DNA of 17,084 nt from Ginkgo biloba (GCA_024626585.1 JANKJI010000009.1:161595921-161613004), one strand, 5' to 3'; positions 9,520 through 17,084 are shown, counted from the stretch's first letter. Numbers and translations: made by a program. Notes: generated by a model from the letters alone, not told the origin.

Positions 9520-10480
9520 CTACAGGATAGTCATTCTTACCAAACTGAACCCTCCCCAATCCAAACTTTATGATGCACTAATTGAGTTAAGATTACTCCA
9601 CATAATGTTATAGGAGGTGGCTAATAAAAAAACCCCCAAATTAGATGGATTCCTATGTGAATTTTATAAGGTCATATGGGACTTCACAGGCATTATCTTC
9701 CTCAATTTATATAAATAATATCTAAGGTGTGTATCTCTAAGACCCATAATTAATCAAGGTATTATAAAATTTATCCCCAAGCTAGGGTACCCTGATATGA
9801 TCACTAGTTGGAGGCCAATAACCCTTCGTAATGTTTATTTTAAAATCTTAGCCAAGGCCATAACCCAAATAATAAAGTACATTCTATCTTTTTATCATCA
9901 AGATTGAACAAATTGGCTTTGCCAAAGGTAGATACATCCTAAAAAATATCATAGAAGTCTAGGAAGGTATGGAATGGACTAGGTAGATAGGAATAAAAAT
10001 CCAATTCCTCAAAATTTCCTTTAAAAGGGATTATGATATAATTGAATGGGACTTCATATTCATGATGATCTCATCATTGGGATTTAGGTAATATTTACTC
10101 AGGTTTCCTACTGTATTATTCATTTATGCCTTTGCTAAATTCTTAATGAATGGCATAAATTCCTTATCCTTTGAACTCTTTATATACATAATGAAATGGT
10201 TTCCCCTAGATTCAATCCTTTATGTCCTAGCAATATATTCCCTTAGATATCTGATTGAGCATGCAATGGCTCAAAGAGACATATGAAAAATATTATTTCC
10301 TCCCTTAGGATGACAATAGATGACTAATGGAAATTTTATGGATGACTCTTTCCTCATCATTATCATGTTAACTAAACGGATGTCTAGGAGGGCATGAACT
10401 ATATTGATATATTTTTTTAAGCTTATGGATTAACTACCTAGTGAAAATAAACATCATCTTATTATCTTATCACTAAGGAG
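9520..10480 (+). other. LINE-B ORF2 domain: non-LTR reverse transcriptase (RVT_1), inactivated
   Basis: The motifs in order are KTPKLDGFLCEFYK (about 9630, for K-x-PG-x-DG-x-x-EFYK), ITSWRPITLRNVYFKILAKA (9800 on), IGFAKGRYILKNIIEV (about 9909-9959) and LKISFKRDYDIIEWDFI (10008 on, for LKIDFEKAYDRIEWDF). These are followed by FLMNGINS, SFELF, PLDSILYVLA and FMDDSFL (10335 on, for FADDSFL). The palm reads in one frame from about 9905 to 10346, after a frame change near 9900. The FMDD aspartates remain, but the first catalytic Asp is Ser (TCC at 10017-10019) and the RQG-x-PLAP box is destroyed. A TAG at 9960-9962 takes the place of a Trp in VWEGMEW. The order and wording leave no doubt about the family. 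Confidence 0.92.
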
Positions 10481-10504
10481 ATTCCTGGCTAGGCCCATTA
10501 TTTT

Positions 10505-11160
10505 CTTTTAAAGTGGATTCAAACTAGATAAGTATTCAAATTTATAGGAATCCCCTTTAGGTTTCAAGCCTCTTTGGAAAACATGTGGTAATTTGTGCTT
10601 GATAGAATAGAAAAAAATATGACCTATTGGGTTTCTAATCCCATGATTCTCCCATATAGATTTTAAATTTATGTTAAGGTTCTTGCTATCACCCATATTT
10701 ATTATTCATCCTGCTAGGCCCTCCCCAAAGATGCTCATGACAAGACTATTTAAATGATTAGAAGCTTCCTTTAGGCCTCTTAAAAAAATTAAAATGGATT
10801 CCACAAAGTCAAGTGGAATATTTTTTTCCTCCTAAAGTTTTTAGGTGGATTGGTAATTCTATACCTGCATAAGCAAAGTACTACTCTATTCTCTAAATGG
10901 ATCATCAAATCTCTAGATGTAAATGATGCTGGGAATATTCTTATTAGAAATAACATATAGCTAGGTATTCCAAATGGAAAACCCTCCTAGAATATCCCAG
11001 GATTATAAACTTTAATTCTTACCCCAACCATGATTAAAGTGAAAGGCTCTATAATTCCCCTGGTTCAATGCATTATGACTATTTAGAAAGGTTATCAAGA
11101 CCCTCTATGATATTTATCAATATGGAGAAGGAAAATAAAAGGATTAGAATTGTTTAAAGG
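10505..11160 (+). other. LINE-B ORF2 thumb / connection region
   Basis: One frame starting at 10511 can be followed for about 215 codons. It reads KWIQTR, FKFIGIPFRFQASLENMW (for FLGIPFGFQAS), FVLDRIEKNMTYWVSNP, KVLAITHIYYSSC, NGFHKVKWN and FLGGLVILYLHKQSTTLFSK (for the GGLGI-x-DL block). It continues with KWIIKSL, ILIRNNI and LILTPTMIKVKGSII. Stops after MW (TAA, 10589-10591), RF, SSC and SFL fall where Gln or Trp are expected. The absence of a frame change over about 650 bases shows that point mutation rather than indel has dominated decay here. Confidence 0.85.
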
Positions 11161-11459
11161 AAGAATTTAACCTATAAAATCATGAAATAATTATGATAGA
11201 AAGAGTCTTTCCCATCATACTAGAGCACCTTATTTTCAAAATTATTATCATCTCCCCCATCTTAGTGGTGGAAGGACTAGGCTTGGAATGAGGAGAAGTA
11301 GATGGTAAAGGTATTTTCATGTAACATCTATAAGAATTTCATCCCCTATAATTCTTTTTCCACTTGTCTCAATATTAAATGGGGAATATAAAGTTCCAAT
11401 TTCCTCTAGATTAGAATATTTGAAAGGATTTGGAGGGATTCCTTGGAGCCCCAAAAAAC

Positions 11460-11730
11460 TTGGATTCCATGTTCCATTATCCATAATGGGCTGGCCACTA
11501 AGGTGAGGCTTACCAAAATGGGTATGGGAATGACTGATTGTGCTTATTATGGGAAATATAAAACCATCTCTTACCTATTTTAGTTGTGTTCCATACATAA
11601 TCACTCTAGAAATGGGTCGAATCCTTTTCCCAATAGGTCCCTTCCTACCTTTTTAATTGGGATTCTTCTCTTTAAGGAGACTTAGGCCCATGGTTAGCCA
11701 CCTTTAGTAATAGATGGAATATTATTAGGA
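11460..11730 (+). other. LINE-B ORF2 zf-RVT-like cysteine region, one Cys lost
   Basis: The frame from 11479 reads IHNGLATKVRLTKMG, then DCAYYGKYKTISYLF, stop, LCSIHNHSRNG. This matches the zf-RVT region found after plant LINE reverse transcriptases (L-T-x-x-RL, C-x-x-CG, then H/Y-L-x-x-C). The second Cys of the C-x-x-C pair is Tyr (TAT at 11548-11550, one G-to-A change from TGT), and the stop after YLF stands at a usual Trp. The role of this region is presumed nucleic-acid binding; that is family knowledge, not visible here. Confidence 0.78.
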
Positions 11731-11732
11731 TT

Positions 11733-12125
11733 GAGGTTCTATCTTGGATATGGAAATAAATACATGAATTAATATTTAATGTTGTTGAGGCACCTCCTTA
11801 TAGATTGGTTACTAACCATTCCATTTTTTGTATCCTAACTAATTGTGTTATGTAGATCAACATGCAAGATGACAAGGTATAGTTGGAATTAGATCATTTA
11901 ATGGATATTATTGATCATTAGGTATTGTCCCCCTATACAACAAGCATAGATCCACCTAATGATAGAGAAATAAATAGGTCCAAAAGCAGAAGTAGGGGAA
12001 TACCTACAAGAAGAGGCAAGGGGAAGGGTCTATCCATGCCTAGGTCCCCACCATTGGGAAGAATAAAAAAGTGGGAAAATATTCCTACCTTGGATCTTTC
12101 TATATCTATAAAAGAAGAAGCTTAA
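11733..12125 (+). other. LINE-B ORF2 C-terminal tail with basic, Arg/Ser/Gly-rich end
   Basis: The frame from 11733 reads VLSWIWK, VVEAPPYRLVTNHS, TNCVM, INMQDDKV and LELDHLMDIIDH with a few stops. From 11925 it is open for 66 codons to the TAA at 12123-12125. That last part is rich in Arg, Lys, Ser and Gly (SKSRSRG, RRGKGKG) and proline, and ends in an acidic SIKEEA. Low-complexity basic tails after the cysteine region occur in this LINE group. It is the longest intact piece of ORF2, but an uninterrupted 66 codons in a dead element does not imply expression. Confidence 0.65.
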
Positions 12126-12407
12126 TCTACTACTAGTTGGTCCATCCATCTTCCTAAGGAGGATGTTTGTAATAAAAGTGATTAGGATGGTTGGGGAGAT
12201 CCTAAACCTAATAGCTCTACCCCCCTATCTAATCGCTACTCTTTTCTTTTACTATTTAAAATGATTCATGATTTTGTACTCTGGCACATTATACAAGTTT
12301 ATGCACTTCTTAGTGGATGTGCCTAATGCCAACCAATTTTGCTATAAATGGATGTAATTTTTTCAATTAATAAAATCACTTCTTTACAAAAAATAAAAAT
12401 AAAAAAT
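12126..12407 (+). other. LINE-B 3' UTR and A-rich tail
   Basis: After the ORF2 stop there is a non-coding stretch of about 260 bases. It ends in a segment with AATAAAATCAC followed by ACAAAAAATAAAAATAAAAA at about 12387-12406. An A-rich 3' terminus next to an AATAAA-like signal is the expected end of a LINE that integrated by target-primed reverse transcription. Directly after it the sequence becomes readable as LINE-A. The exact last base is ambiguous because the tail runs into a TA-rich stretch. Confidence 0.8.
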
Positions 12408-13035
12408 ATATATAAATTTTTTTCTATCTATGAATGATGTATCTATAAATATATCTCATCAAGTTTATGATACTAAGGTGTTGAATAAAAAAAAACCTAG
12501 GATCTAATTACCTTTGTAGGAATTCTAATGGAATGTATAGATTTGAGAAAGGGATTAGAAAGACATTAGAGATAAAATATATATGAATATTATTTCTTGG
12601 TTTATAGATACTATATTATAGAACAATGGAGAATAATATTAATTCTAATTTTCTAAATCTATGCCTACTTATATTATTTCCTTATTATTATATTTCAAAT
12701 TGATGTTGAATAAATTGTAGTTAACTTTCACTAAATACATTCGAAGGATCCATGTCATAAGATATGTAGTTTTACACCAATAAAATGAAATCACTTATCC
12801 TTATAAGAGCTAAAAAAGGGACACTCCTAAGAAATTTATTGTTAACTATTAAATCTTCAAGAGTAAAATAATATTGGGAGTTATAGTGATCAATGTATAA
12901 ATAAAAAATTTCAAGTGTAGATGAAGTCACCCATAGATAATAAGGAAATATATGAAAAATATGGTTACTAATTTCCTAAGAAAAAAAAAACTTTGGCTTA
13001 GTCTTTATGGTGGTATCATGACCTAGAAAGAGAAA
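12408..13035 (+). mobile_element. LINE-A, right part: reverse transcriptase thumb and C-terminal region
   Basis: The reading of LINE-A resumes after LINE-B. From about 12508 it gives LITFVGILMECIDLRKGLER (for L-x-YLGIPL and following), then IYEYYFLVYRYY and WRIILILIF (for the W-x-LS-x-AGR-x-LI-x-SVL block). A one-base shift gives MPTYIISLLLYFKLMLNKL at 12661 on, followed by FTKYIRR (for the F-x-FLW part). Later come ILGVIVINV, stop, IKNFK (about 12875, for GGLGV-x-NL-x-IKNFA) and SLWWYHDLE (about 13000, for KWLWRYH). Without LINE-B, the distance from FVDD (6679) to MPTY would be about 120 codons, as in intact plant LINEs. Frame changes and stops are frequent. Confidence 0.7.
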
Positions 13036-13070
13036 ACACATACACACACACACACATATATATTATTATA
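13034..13070. repeat. CA/TA microsatellite
   Basis: An interrupted CA tract includes an uninterrupted (AC)7.5 run at 13042-13056 that turns into TA/TTA repeats up to about 13070. It lies immediately after the last readable part of LINE-A. Length variation between individuals would be expected. Confidence 0.9.
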
Positions 13071-13948
13071 ACATAAGGTACCCACCCTTACATACTATAA
13101 TCTCTAATCCTTCCTTATGAATTATGATTCTAAATATGTAAGAAATAAGATTTATTAAATAATTTTATATCATCAATTTATTAGAATTTGAATCCATAAC
13201 TATAAATGGAAAACAAATTATTCTAATCTCATAATTAGCAACATAAAAGAATGTATCACTATATGATCTTTTGTCACTTTCAAGAGAAGGGAGTATTAGC
13301 TTTCTAATTCATTTATAATATGAATAAGAGGATAGAGGTGGAATAAAAATGTTTCCTTTTTAAAACATTAACTTGTCTTCTAGCACCTTTTAAAATGAAA
13401 TTGCATGAAATAATGGTGTAAAATACTATTTACAAGTCTATTTAGATTACATATGATTAGTGCAAAGGAAATATATTATTATGATGAATAGAAAATAATG
13501 ACTTATCAACAACTATGTATTTAAATGACTATGATATTATAGAAATTTTTTCCTTCTCCATATTATAAGAGGAAAGAGGATACAAATATCCTCATATTTG
13601 GTATGATTCATATTGTAATGCAAATTAGAATTACACAGATGAATATTTTTTCCTTTTAAGAAATACATTCAAAGGTGGGATCAATATATCATTTGAATAG
13701 AAGTGGTTACTTATGATATAAACTCCTAGCCTACTTTGAAATACACCTAAACATTAAATTGTGATCCTAGTTTTGAGGTTGATTAGTAACTAGTGTTAGA
13801 TGGGATGCTTTGGTATAATACTCTTTAAATTTGGCCAAGGCACCTTAGTGATATTAATTCTTAAAGGGAATACGATTTTGTTATTTATTAAATTAAAAGT
13901 AGTTGTACATCAAAGTATAAATAATTGCAACTAATCATAATATTAAAT
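13071..13948. other. AT-rich stretch with no recognised gene
   Basis: No conserved domain is visible on either strand. The 3' end of LINE-A, if present, must lie in the first part of this interval, but I see no clear A-rich tail. The only structure noted is a perfect 7-bp inverted repeat at 13576-13593 (GAGGATA, loop CAAA, TATCCTC). Confidence 0.3.
13576..13593. repeat. 7-bp perfect inverted repeat
   Basis: The arms GAGGATA and TATCCTC surround the four-base loop CAAA. It is isolated, without a T-run or neighbouring gene, and is recorded only as a structural feature. Confidence 0.5.
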
Positions 13949-14345
13949 GATCATTAAGTAGGCTTAATCAAACTTACCTTTATTAGTAATATAAGTATCA
14001 TACCTATAGACTTGATGAAGTTAAGTCATGATTATATCTTCAATTTAATTATATATAATATTACCATCACTTAATGAGTAGATAAATTTATATACATCAT
14101 AACTAAAGGTAAAGTTACCTTTATTGTATATGAAGTTTGAATCACCCTCAATTCGACTGAGGGTAATCTAATTTCAATGTGATTATGGGTAAGTTACCCT
14201 CAACAAGACTAAAGTTAACTTATATTAAACATATATACAAATGATACTTACATTATGAAGGTAACTTACCTTCATTGCGACTAAACATAACTAATGAGCC
14301 TTCACTAGAGGTGAAGGTAAGTAATTACATACCAAAAAAAGGATA
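13949..14345. repeat. Fold-back region built of nested palindromes
   Basis: The stretch 13949-14001 pairs with the reverse complement of 14241-14299 at roughly 75 percent by eye, with a gap of about 10 bases; shared words are TCATTA, TTACCTT and AAGTATCAT. Inside and at the right edge lie short perfect palindromes built on the word AAGGTAA/TTACCTT: AAAGGTAA-AG-TTACCTTT (14105-14122), ACCCTCA-7-TGAGGGT (14144-14164), GGGTAA-G-TTACCC (14187-14199), TGAAGGTAA-C-TTACCTTCA (14256-14274) and CCTTCAC-5-GTGAAGG (14299-14317). Three of them start 69-82 bases apart, suggesting a degenerate tandem unit. A fold-back or MITE-like element is the likeliest reading; no target duplication was found. Confidence 0.75.
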
Positions 14346-15196
14346 CCTTCATTTTGTTTCAATGTAAATTTCTAACATTAAGATATTTATTGGGCTAAAT
14401 ATATCCTAATAAGACAAATTGTATTATTCACATAAAAAACCACCAGATACATTATATTATTGGTACATATATGACTTTTACACAAGATTTATATTAATAT
14501 ATATAAAAATTATAGGAAATATTGACTTTGTAGTTCCTTTTATGAATTATATTACTTAGATACTTATAATAGGTGGGATGCTCCTAGGGTGTCATTATAT
14601 GTTTCTTATTATTTTAGTGACGGTGATGCCATATGGTTAGGTTATCCAATTATTCTTAGCAACCTTATAATATCTATATCTTTATTCTCTTTGGCCTCCT
14701 TATAAATATTAATTTGATTTCCAAAAATGATCGTAGGAATATTTTGAATCCATTACTCTAATCCTTGATAACCCAACACTAATGATAAAAATATTCTTTA
14801 GGGTTATTTCTCCTCCATTATTTTTTAAGGTTTCCATTAAAATAAAATGGAATTATAAGAGGATGGGGATGATTAGCCATGTCAATTCACCTTCTCCTCA
14901 TCTCCTCAATATGCTAACACATATTCTTTTTCCTTTTAAATACATGAGGGTATGTTAATAAGGCTTAAGGATCCTTCTCTTATAAAGTTGAGGGTATATT
15001 TTTCTCCTTGATGGTAGAGGTATTCTTAACATCCTATACCACAATGGATATCATTTCCCCCCGTATAGTAAGTATAGTATTTAATTTTATCTCATATGTA
15101 GTGCTTCATGCTTCTTTTACCATATTCTCTTCATTTTTATCAAATAGTTTCTCCTTAGATATAACTTTGGGACTAATAGACTATTTTATAGGTTAC
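14346..15196. other. AT-rich stretch with no recognised gene
   Basis: There are no recognisable domains. An open plus-strand reading at 15008-15223 (71 codons) is hydrophobic and matches nothing I know. On the minus strand, sequence following repeat copy 2 can be read with scattered stops but gives no retrotransposon motif that I could identify. Confidence 0.3.
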
Positions 15197-15392
15197 TCAT
15201 ATAATACAAATTGGGGGTCTTAGATCATATTATGTAACAAGAGATCACTTATGACTCTAGAGATAACATAATGGGGTAGATTAGGTCCAAAAGTACAATA
15301 ATCATGCCTTTAAGAACATGTCATATAATTGTTTATCCATAATTCATAAAATAATCTACCTAATTATATTTTTATGTAGGTATTCATCATTT
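15197..15392 (-). repeat. Dispersed repeat copy 2, inverted relative to 1015-1210
   Basis: The reverse complement aligns with 1015-1210 over about 190 bases. Reading on the minus strand, shared blocks are AATACCTACA versus GATACCTACA, AAGTGATCTC versus AGGTGATCTC, TTGTTACATA versus TCGTTACATA, and CCCCCAATTTG versus CCCCCAATTTA. The four CpGs I checked in copy 1 are TG or CA here. The copy is probably a fragment of the same retrotransposon family, inserted independently in the opposite orientation. Confidence 0.7.
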
Positions 15393-16577
15393 GCACTAGC
15401 TTTTGATAAGGTCTTCCATCCTCCCAAGCCCTTCCAATCCTTAATTTCATCCAAATAAAAGTTTCCATTTTTTTTCTTCTTGCCAAATAATATTTTCCTC
15501 TATAAAGTACTTCCATCACTTAAAGGTGTGATATTGAATTCCTAGCCACTCAATTACATTATATTAATCTTCTAACCTATGTAATTGCTTGTGAATAAGC
15601 AATGGACACTGAATACGGTAGAAAAAAATTAAAAAAATAAAATATAGGCCTTTATGTTTATTCTTAATAAATTTTGGGTTAGTCCTAACTTCCCTAACCA
15701 AAGAAATTTGATTGGATGAAGTTGTGAAGTGTCATTCATTCTATAGGTTAGTGTATAGTCTTAGACCATCCCATATCCCTTATAAATAGGGTTTGATTTG
15801 GGTCAAGAAGGGGACAAGAATTGAAGTAATTCCATTAATCATTCTTTAAATCCATTCTATCTATCCTAATCCTTTATTATAATCCTATTTTTCTTCTTCC
15901 TTTTAGATTTCCATATTTTCTTTCTCTTCAAGGATAATGCAAATCTTGGAAAAGGTTATTTCTATTCTTGCAGGATAAAATCTTATCATAACCTACCATT
16001 CCCATGACCAGATATATTTTTCCTTATTACATCCCCTACATAGTAGAGGATCTACTTGGAACAAGGCATGGAAACCTTCAAAATCTTTGGGGAGTGGAGG
16101 CAAACTCAATAAAATTAGGCATATTACATTTATTACATATTGTTTATAGGTTGGAGTATCTTTACTTCTTTCTTTCTCTAATTTCTTTTCTAATTTGAAA
16201 GAGAAAATTGTCTTGTTATATTTAATTCCATTGGGTAATTAGTTCACCATTGGGAATTTGGTAAATGAATTAGGATTAAGCTAATTTCCCCATCCTTTGT
16301 TTTTCAAATGCATGCACTTGGGTTATTTTTTCCTATTTGTATATAGAATTCAAGGGATAAACATATTTTTCCTATATTTTAGGTTCAAATATGTTTTCCT
16401 TATAAATTAGGTATGATATCTAAATTAGGTATTAATTGGCCTTTATCTACATTCTAACACATGTTCTCCTTCTGTTAGTTTGAGTCATGTGGGGTGTGAC
16501 TTACTTTTGAACCCAATAGGAAACTTCTCTTCTATAATTATCTCAAGGGTAGATTATAAAGGAAGTTACTTGCAAGT
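15393..16577. other. Gene-free stretch with a promoter-like leader
   Basis: No protein domain is recognised; the open reading at 16004-16198 (plus, 64 codons) resembles nothing I know. The part from 15700 to 16000 has a TATA-type box and a long pyrimidine-rich tract ending in TTGCAG at 15968-15973, like a transcribed leader with a 3' splice-like site or the R-U5 part of an LTR. A 7-bp hairpin (ATTGCTT, loop GTGAAT, AAGCAAT) lies at 15584-15603. Confidence 0.3.
15781..15788 (+). promoter_or_regulatory. TATA-box-like site
   Basis: TATAAATA followed by GGG stands in a locally less AT-rich context (CCATATCCCT before it, GGGTTTG after it), as in plant core promoters and LTR promoters. About 120 bases downstream a long pyrimidine-rich tract begins. 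In a window this AT-rich, TATA words are common, so context is the only support. No gene downstream can be recognised. Confidence 0.3.
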
Positions 16578-16741
16578 AGTTTGAAGGTAAATTTCACAAG
16601 GAAAAAATTACTTCTAGGAATTTTAAATATAATTTTAATAAAGATAAAGCTATCTCCATGCAGGTTAAAGGTATATTTAATAAATAAAAATTTACCTTAA
16701 AGTGATTTAAACATAAGTTTTATAAATAAAAAATTACTTAC
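16578..16741. repeat. Four degenerate tandem units of about 42 bp
   Basis: The units are about 16578-16615, 16619-16657, 16663-16700 and 16703-16741. Each follows the scheme TTTrAAgGTA, then ATTTT or ATTTA, then (T)AAATAAAAA, then TTACCTT or TTACTTC/A. Aligned starts are at 16580, 16621, 16665 and 16706, giving periods of 41, 44 and 41. Units 3 and 4 are the most alike. The AAGGTA/TTACCTT word also builds the palindromes at 14.1-14.3 kb, which may be coincidence or shared ancestry. Confidence 0.65.
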
Positions 16742-17084
16742 AATAGCTGATTCATATTTTAGTGGGTGAGTCAAAATCTCCCAATGCAAATAACTATGAA
16801 TTCTTAGTTTTAATTTGTTTCAACAAAAATAATAAAATTATGTGTTTGAACATTCATGAAATTCCATCAAATTGAATTTAAAAATTCAATAATAAAAGAA
16901 ATTGGAAACACACACAAATCTTTACAAAGGTATATATTTTGAACTAGAGAAACCCTCATGGGGAATAAAACTCTAGAATGGTATATTGTTATGACCCTAG
17001 GAGACACTCTCTACAAAAAGGAGGATTTATGTATAAATATGTACAATTTTAGAACTTTATTTTCATATAGTCAGAAATTAGACT
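16742..17084. other. AT-rich end of window; possible LTR start near 16987
   Basis: No gene is seen. TGTTATGACCC at 16987-16997 resembles the TGTTACGACCC or TGTAACGACCC openings of some plant Ty3/gypsy LTRs after CpG loss, but the element would run out of the window, so this cannot be tested here. Confidence 0.25.

Larger units (their letters stand above)
8240..12125 (+). pseudogene. LINE-B ORF2, broken: endonuclease-reverse transcriptase polyprotein
   Basis: ORF2 nicks target DNA and reverse-transcribes the element RNA from that nick. The order is endonuclease (8240-8990), linker (about 9180-9480), reverse transcriptase (about 9520-10480), thumb/connection (10511-11157), cysteine region (11460-11690) and basic tail (11733-12125). 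At about 1,295 codons the length is typical of plant L1 ORF2. Reading it needs at least six frame changes. In-frame stops are numerous, and most checked ones replace an expected Gln or Trp. The last frame ends at a TAA at 12123-12125 that is probably the original terminator. Domain details are given in the separate entries. Confidence 0.9.
6780..12407 (+). mobile_element. LINE-B: nearly full-length, inactive L1-like non-LTR retrotransposon
   Basis: The element has the standard plant LINE order on the plus strand: a purine-rich presumed 5' UTR (about 6780-7030), ORF1 with a DUF4283-like domain (about 7030-8230), ORF2 with endonuclease, reverse transcriptase and C-terminal cysteine region (about 8240-12125), a 3' UTR of about 260 bases, and an A-rich tail at about 12387-12407. 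LTRs are absent. Its total of about 5.6 kb is normal for the group. It lies inside LINE-A, whose reading resumes after the tail. I could not identify a target-site duplication, so the 5' boundary is uncertain by about 150 bases. The element is inactive: stops and frame changes occur throughout, but motif order and spacing are well kept, so it is younger than LINE-A. Confidence 0.9.

Noticed and set aside
10508-10696. Minus-strand 62-codon reading
   Set aside because: It is a shadow of the LINE-B thumb region, where the plus strand carries FIGIPFRFQAS and DRIEKNMTYW.
11612-11632. GGGTCGAATCC, similar to a tRNA B box
   Set aside because: It lies within the LINE-B cysteine region, with no A box, cloverleaf or T-run at the right distances.
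6780-12407. Target-site duplication around LINE-B
   Set aside because: Short matches among A/T-rich words at the two edges were no better than chance, so I claim none.
13949-14345. CRISPR-like array in the palindrome cluster
   Set aside because: Unit lengths and spacing are irregular, the repeats are degenerate, and the surrounding DNA is plant transposon sequence, not prokaryotic.
15008-15223. Plus-strand 71-codon hydrophobic reading
   Set aside because: Its last part overlaps the inverted dispersed repeat and there is no family match; a chance reading is likelier than a membrane protein.
16004-16198. Plus-strand 64-codon reading after the TATA-like leader
   Set aside because: The position after a promoter-like site was tempting, but the translation has no recognisable domain and the stretch looks like non-coding leader or LTR sequence.

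Overview
The window looks like intergenic, transposon-filled DNA of a plant with a large genome. I favour a gymnosperm such as a conifer, with a fern as the alternative; that assignment is inference. The DNA is AT-rich, very poor in CpG over long stretches, has no convincing host gene, tRNA or rRNA, and is dominated by old retrotransposon remains. No open reading frame exceeds about 90 codons, so every recognisable protein had to be read through stop codons and frame changes.

The centre (about 6.0-13.0 kb) holds the clearest content: two plus-strand LINE (L1-like non-LTR) retrotransposons, one inside the other. The inner element (LINE-B, about 6.78-12.41 kb) is nearly full length. It has an ORF1 with a DUF4283-like domain, an ORF2 with an APE-type endonuclease, a reverse transcriptase, a zf-RVT-like cysteine region and a basic C-terminal tail, then a 3' UTR and an A-rich tail. 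The outer element (LINE-A) is a different, more decayed lineage. Its reverse transcriptase palm lies at about 6.02-6.78 kb and its thumb and C-terminal part resume at about 12.41-13.04 kb, with the spacing expected if LINE-B landed just after the FVDD active-site box. Both elements are dead: catalytic residues are lost, frames are shifted, and many stops sit where Gln or Trp codons are expected, which fits methylcytosine deamination.

The left flank (1-6.0 kb) holds no recognisable gene. It contains a relatively CpG-retaining first 1.2 kb with a small perfect hairpin, a repeat copy at about 1.01-1.21 kb, and a 67-bp tandem duplication at 4.75-4.89 kb. The right flank (13.0-17.1 kb) has a CA/TA microsatellite, a fold-back made of nested palindromes at 13.95-14.34 kb, a second, inverted copy of the 1.0-kb repeat at 15.20-15.39 kb, a TATA-bearing leader-like stretch near 15.78 kb, and a four-unit tandem repeat of about 42 bp at 16.58-16.74 kb.

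Nothing here points to a new functional system. The interest lies in the nested-transposon history and in several unexplained repeats.
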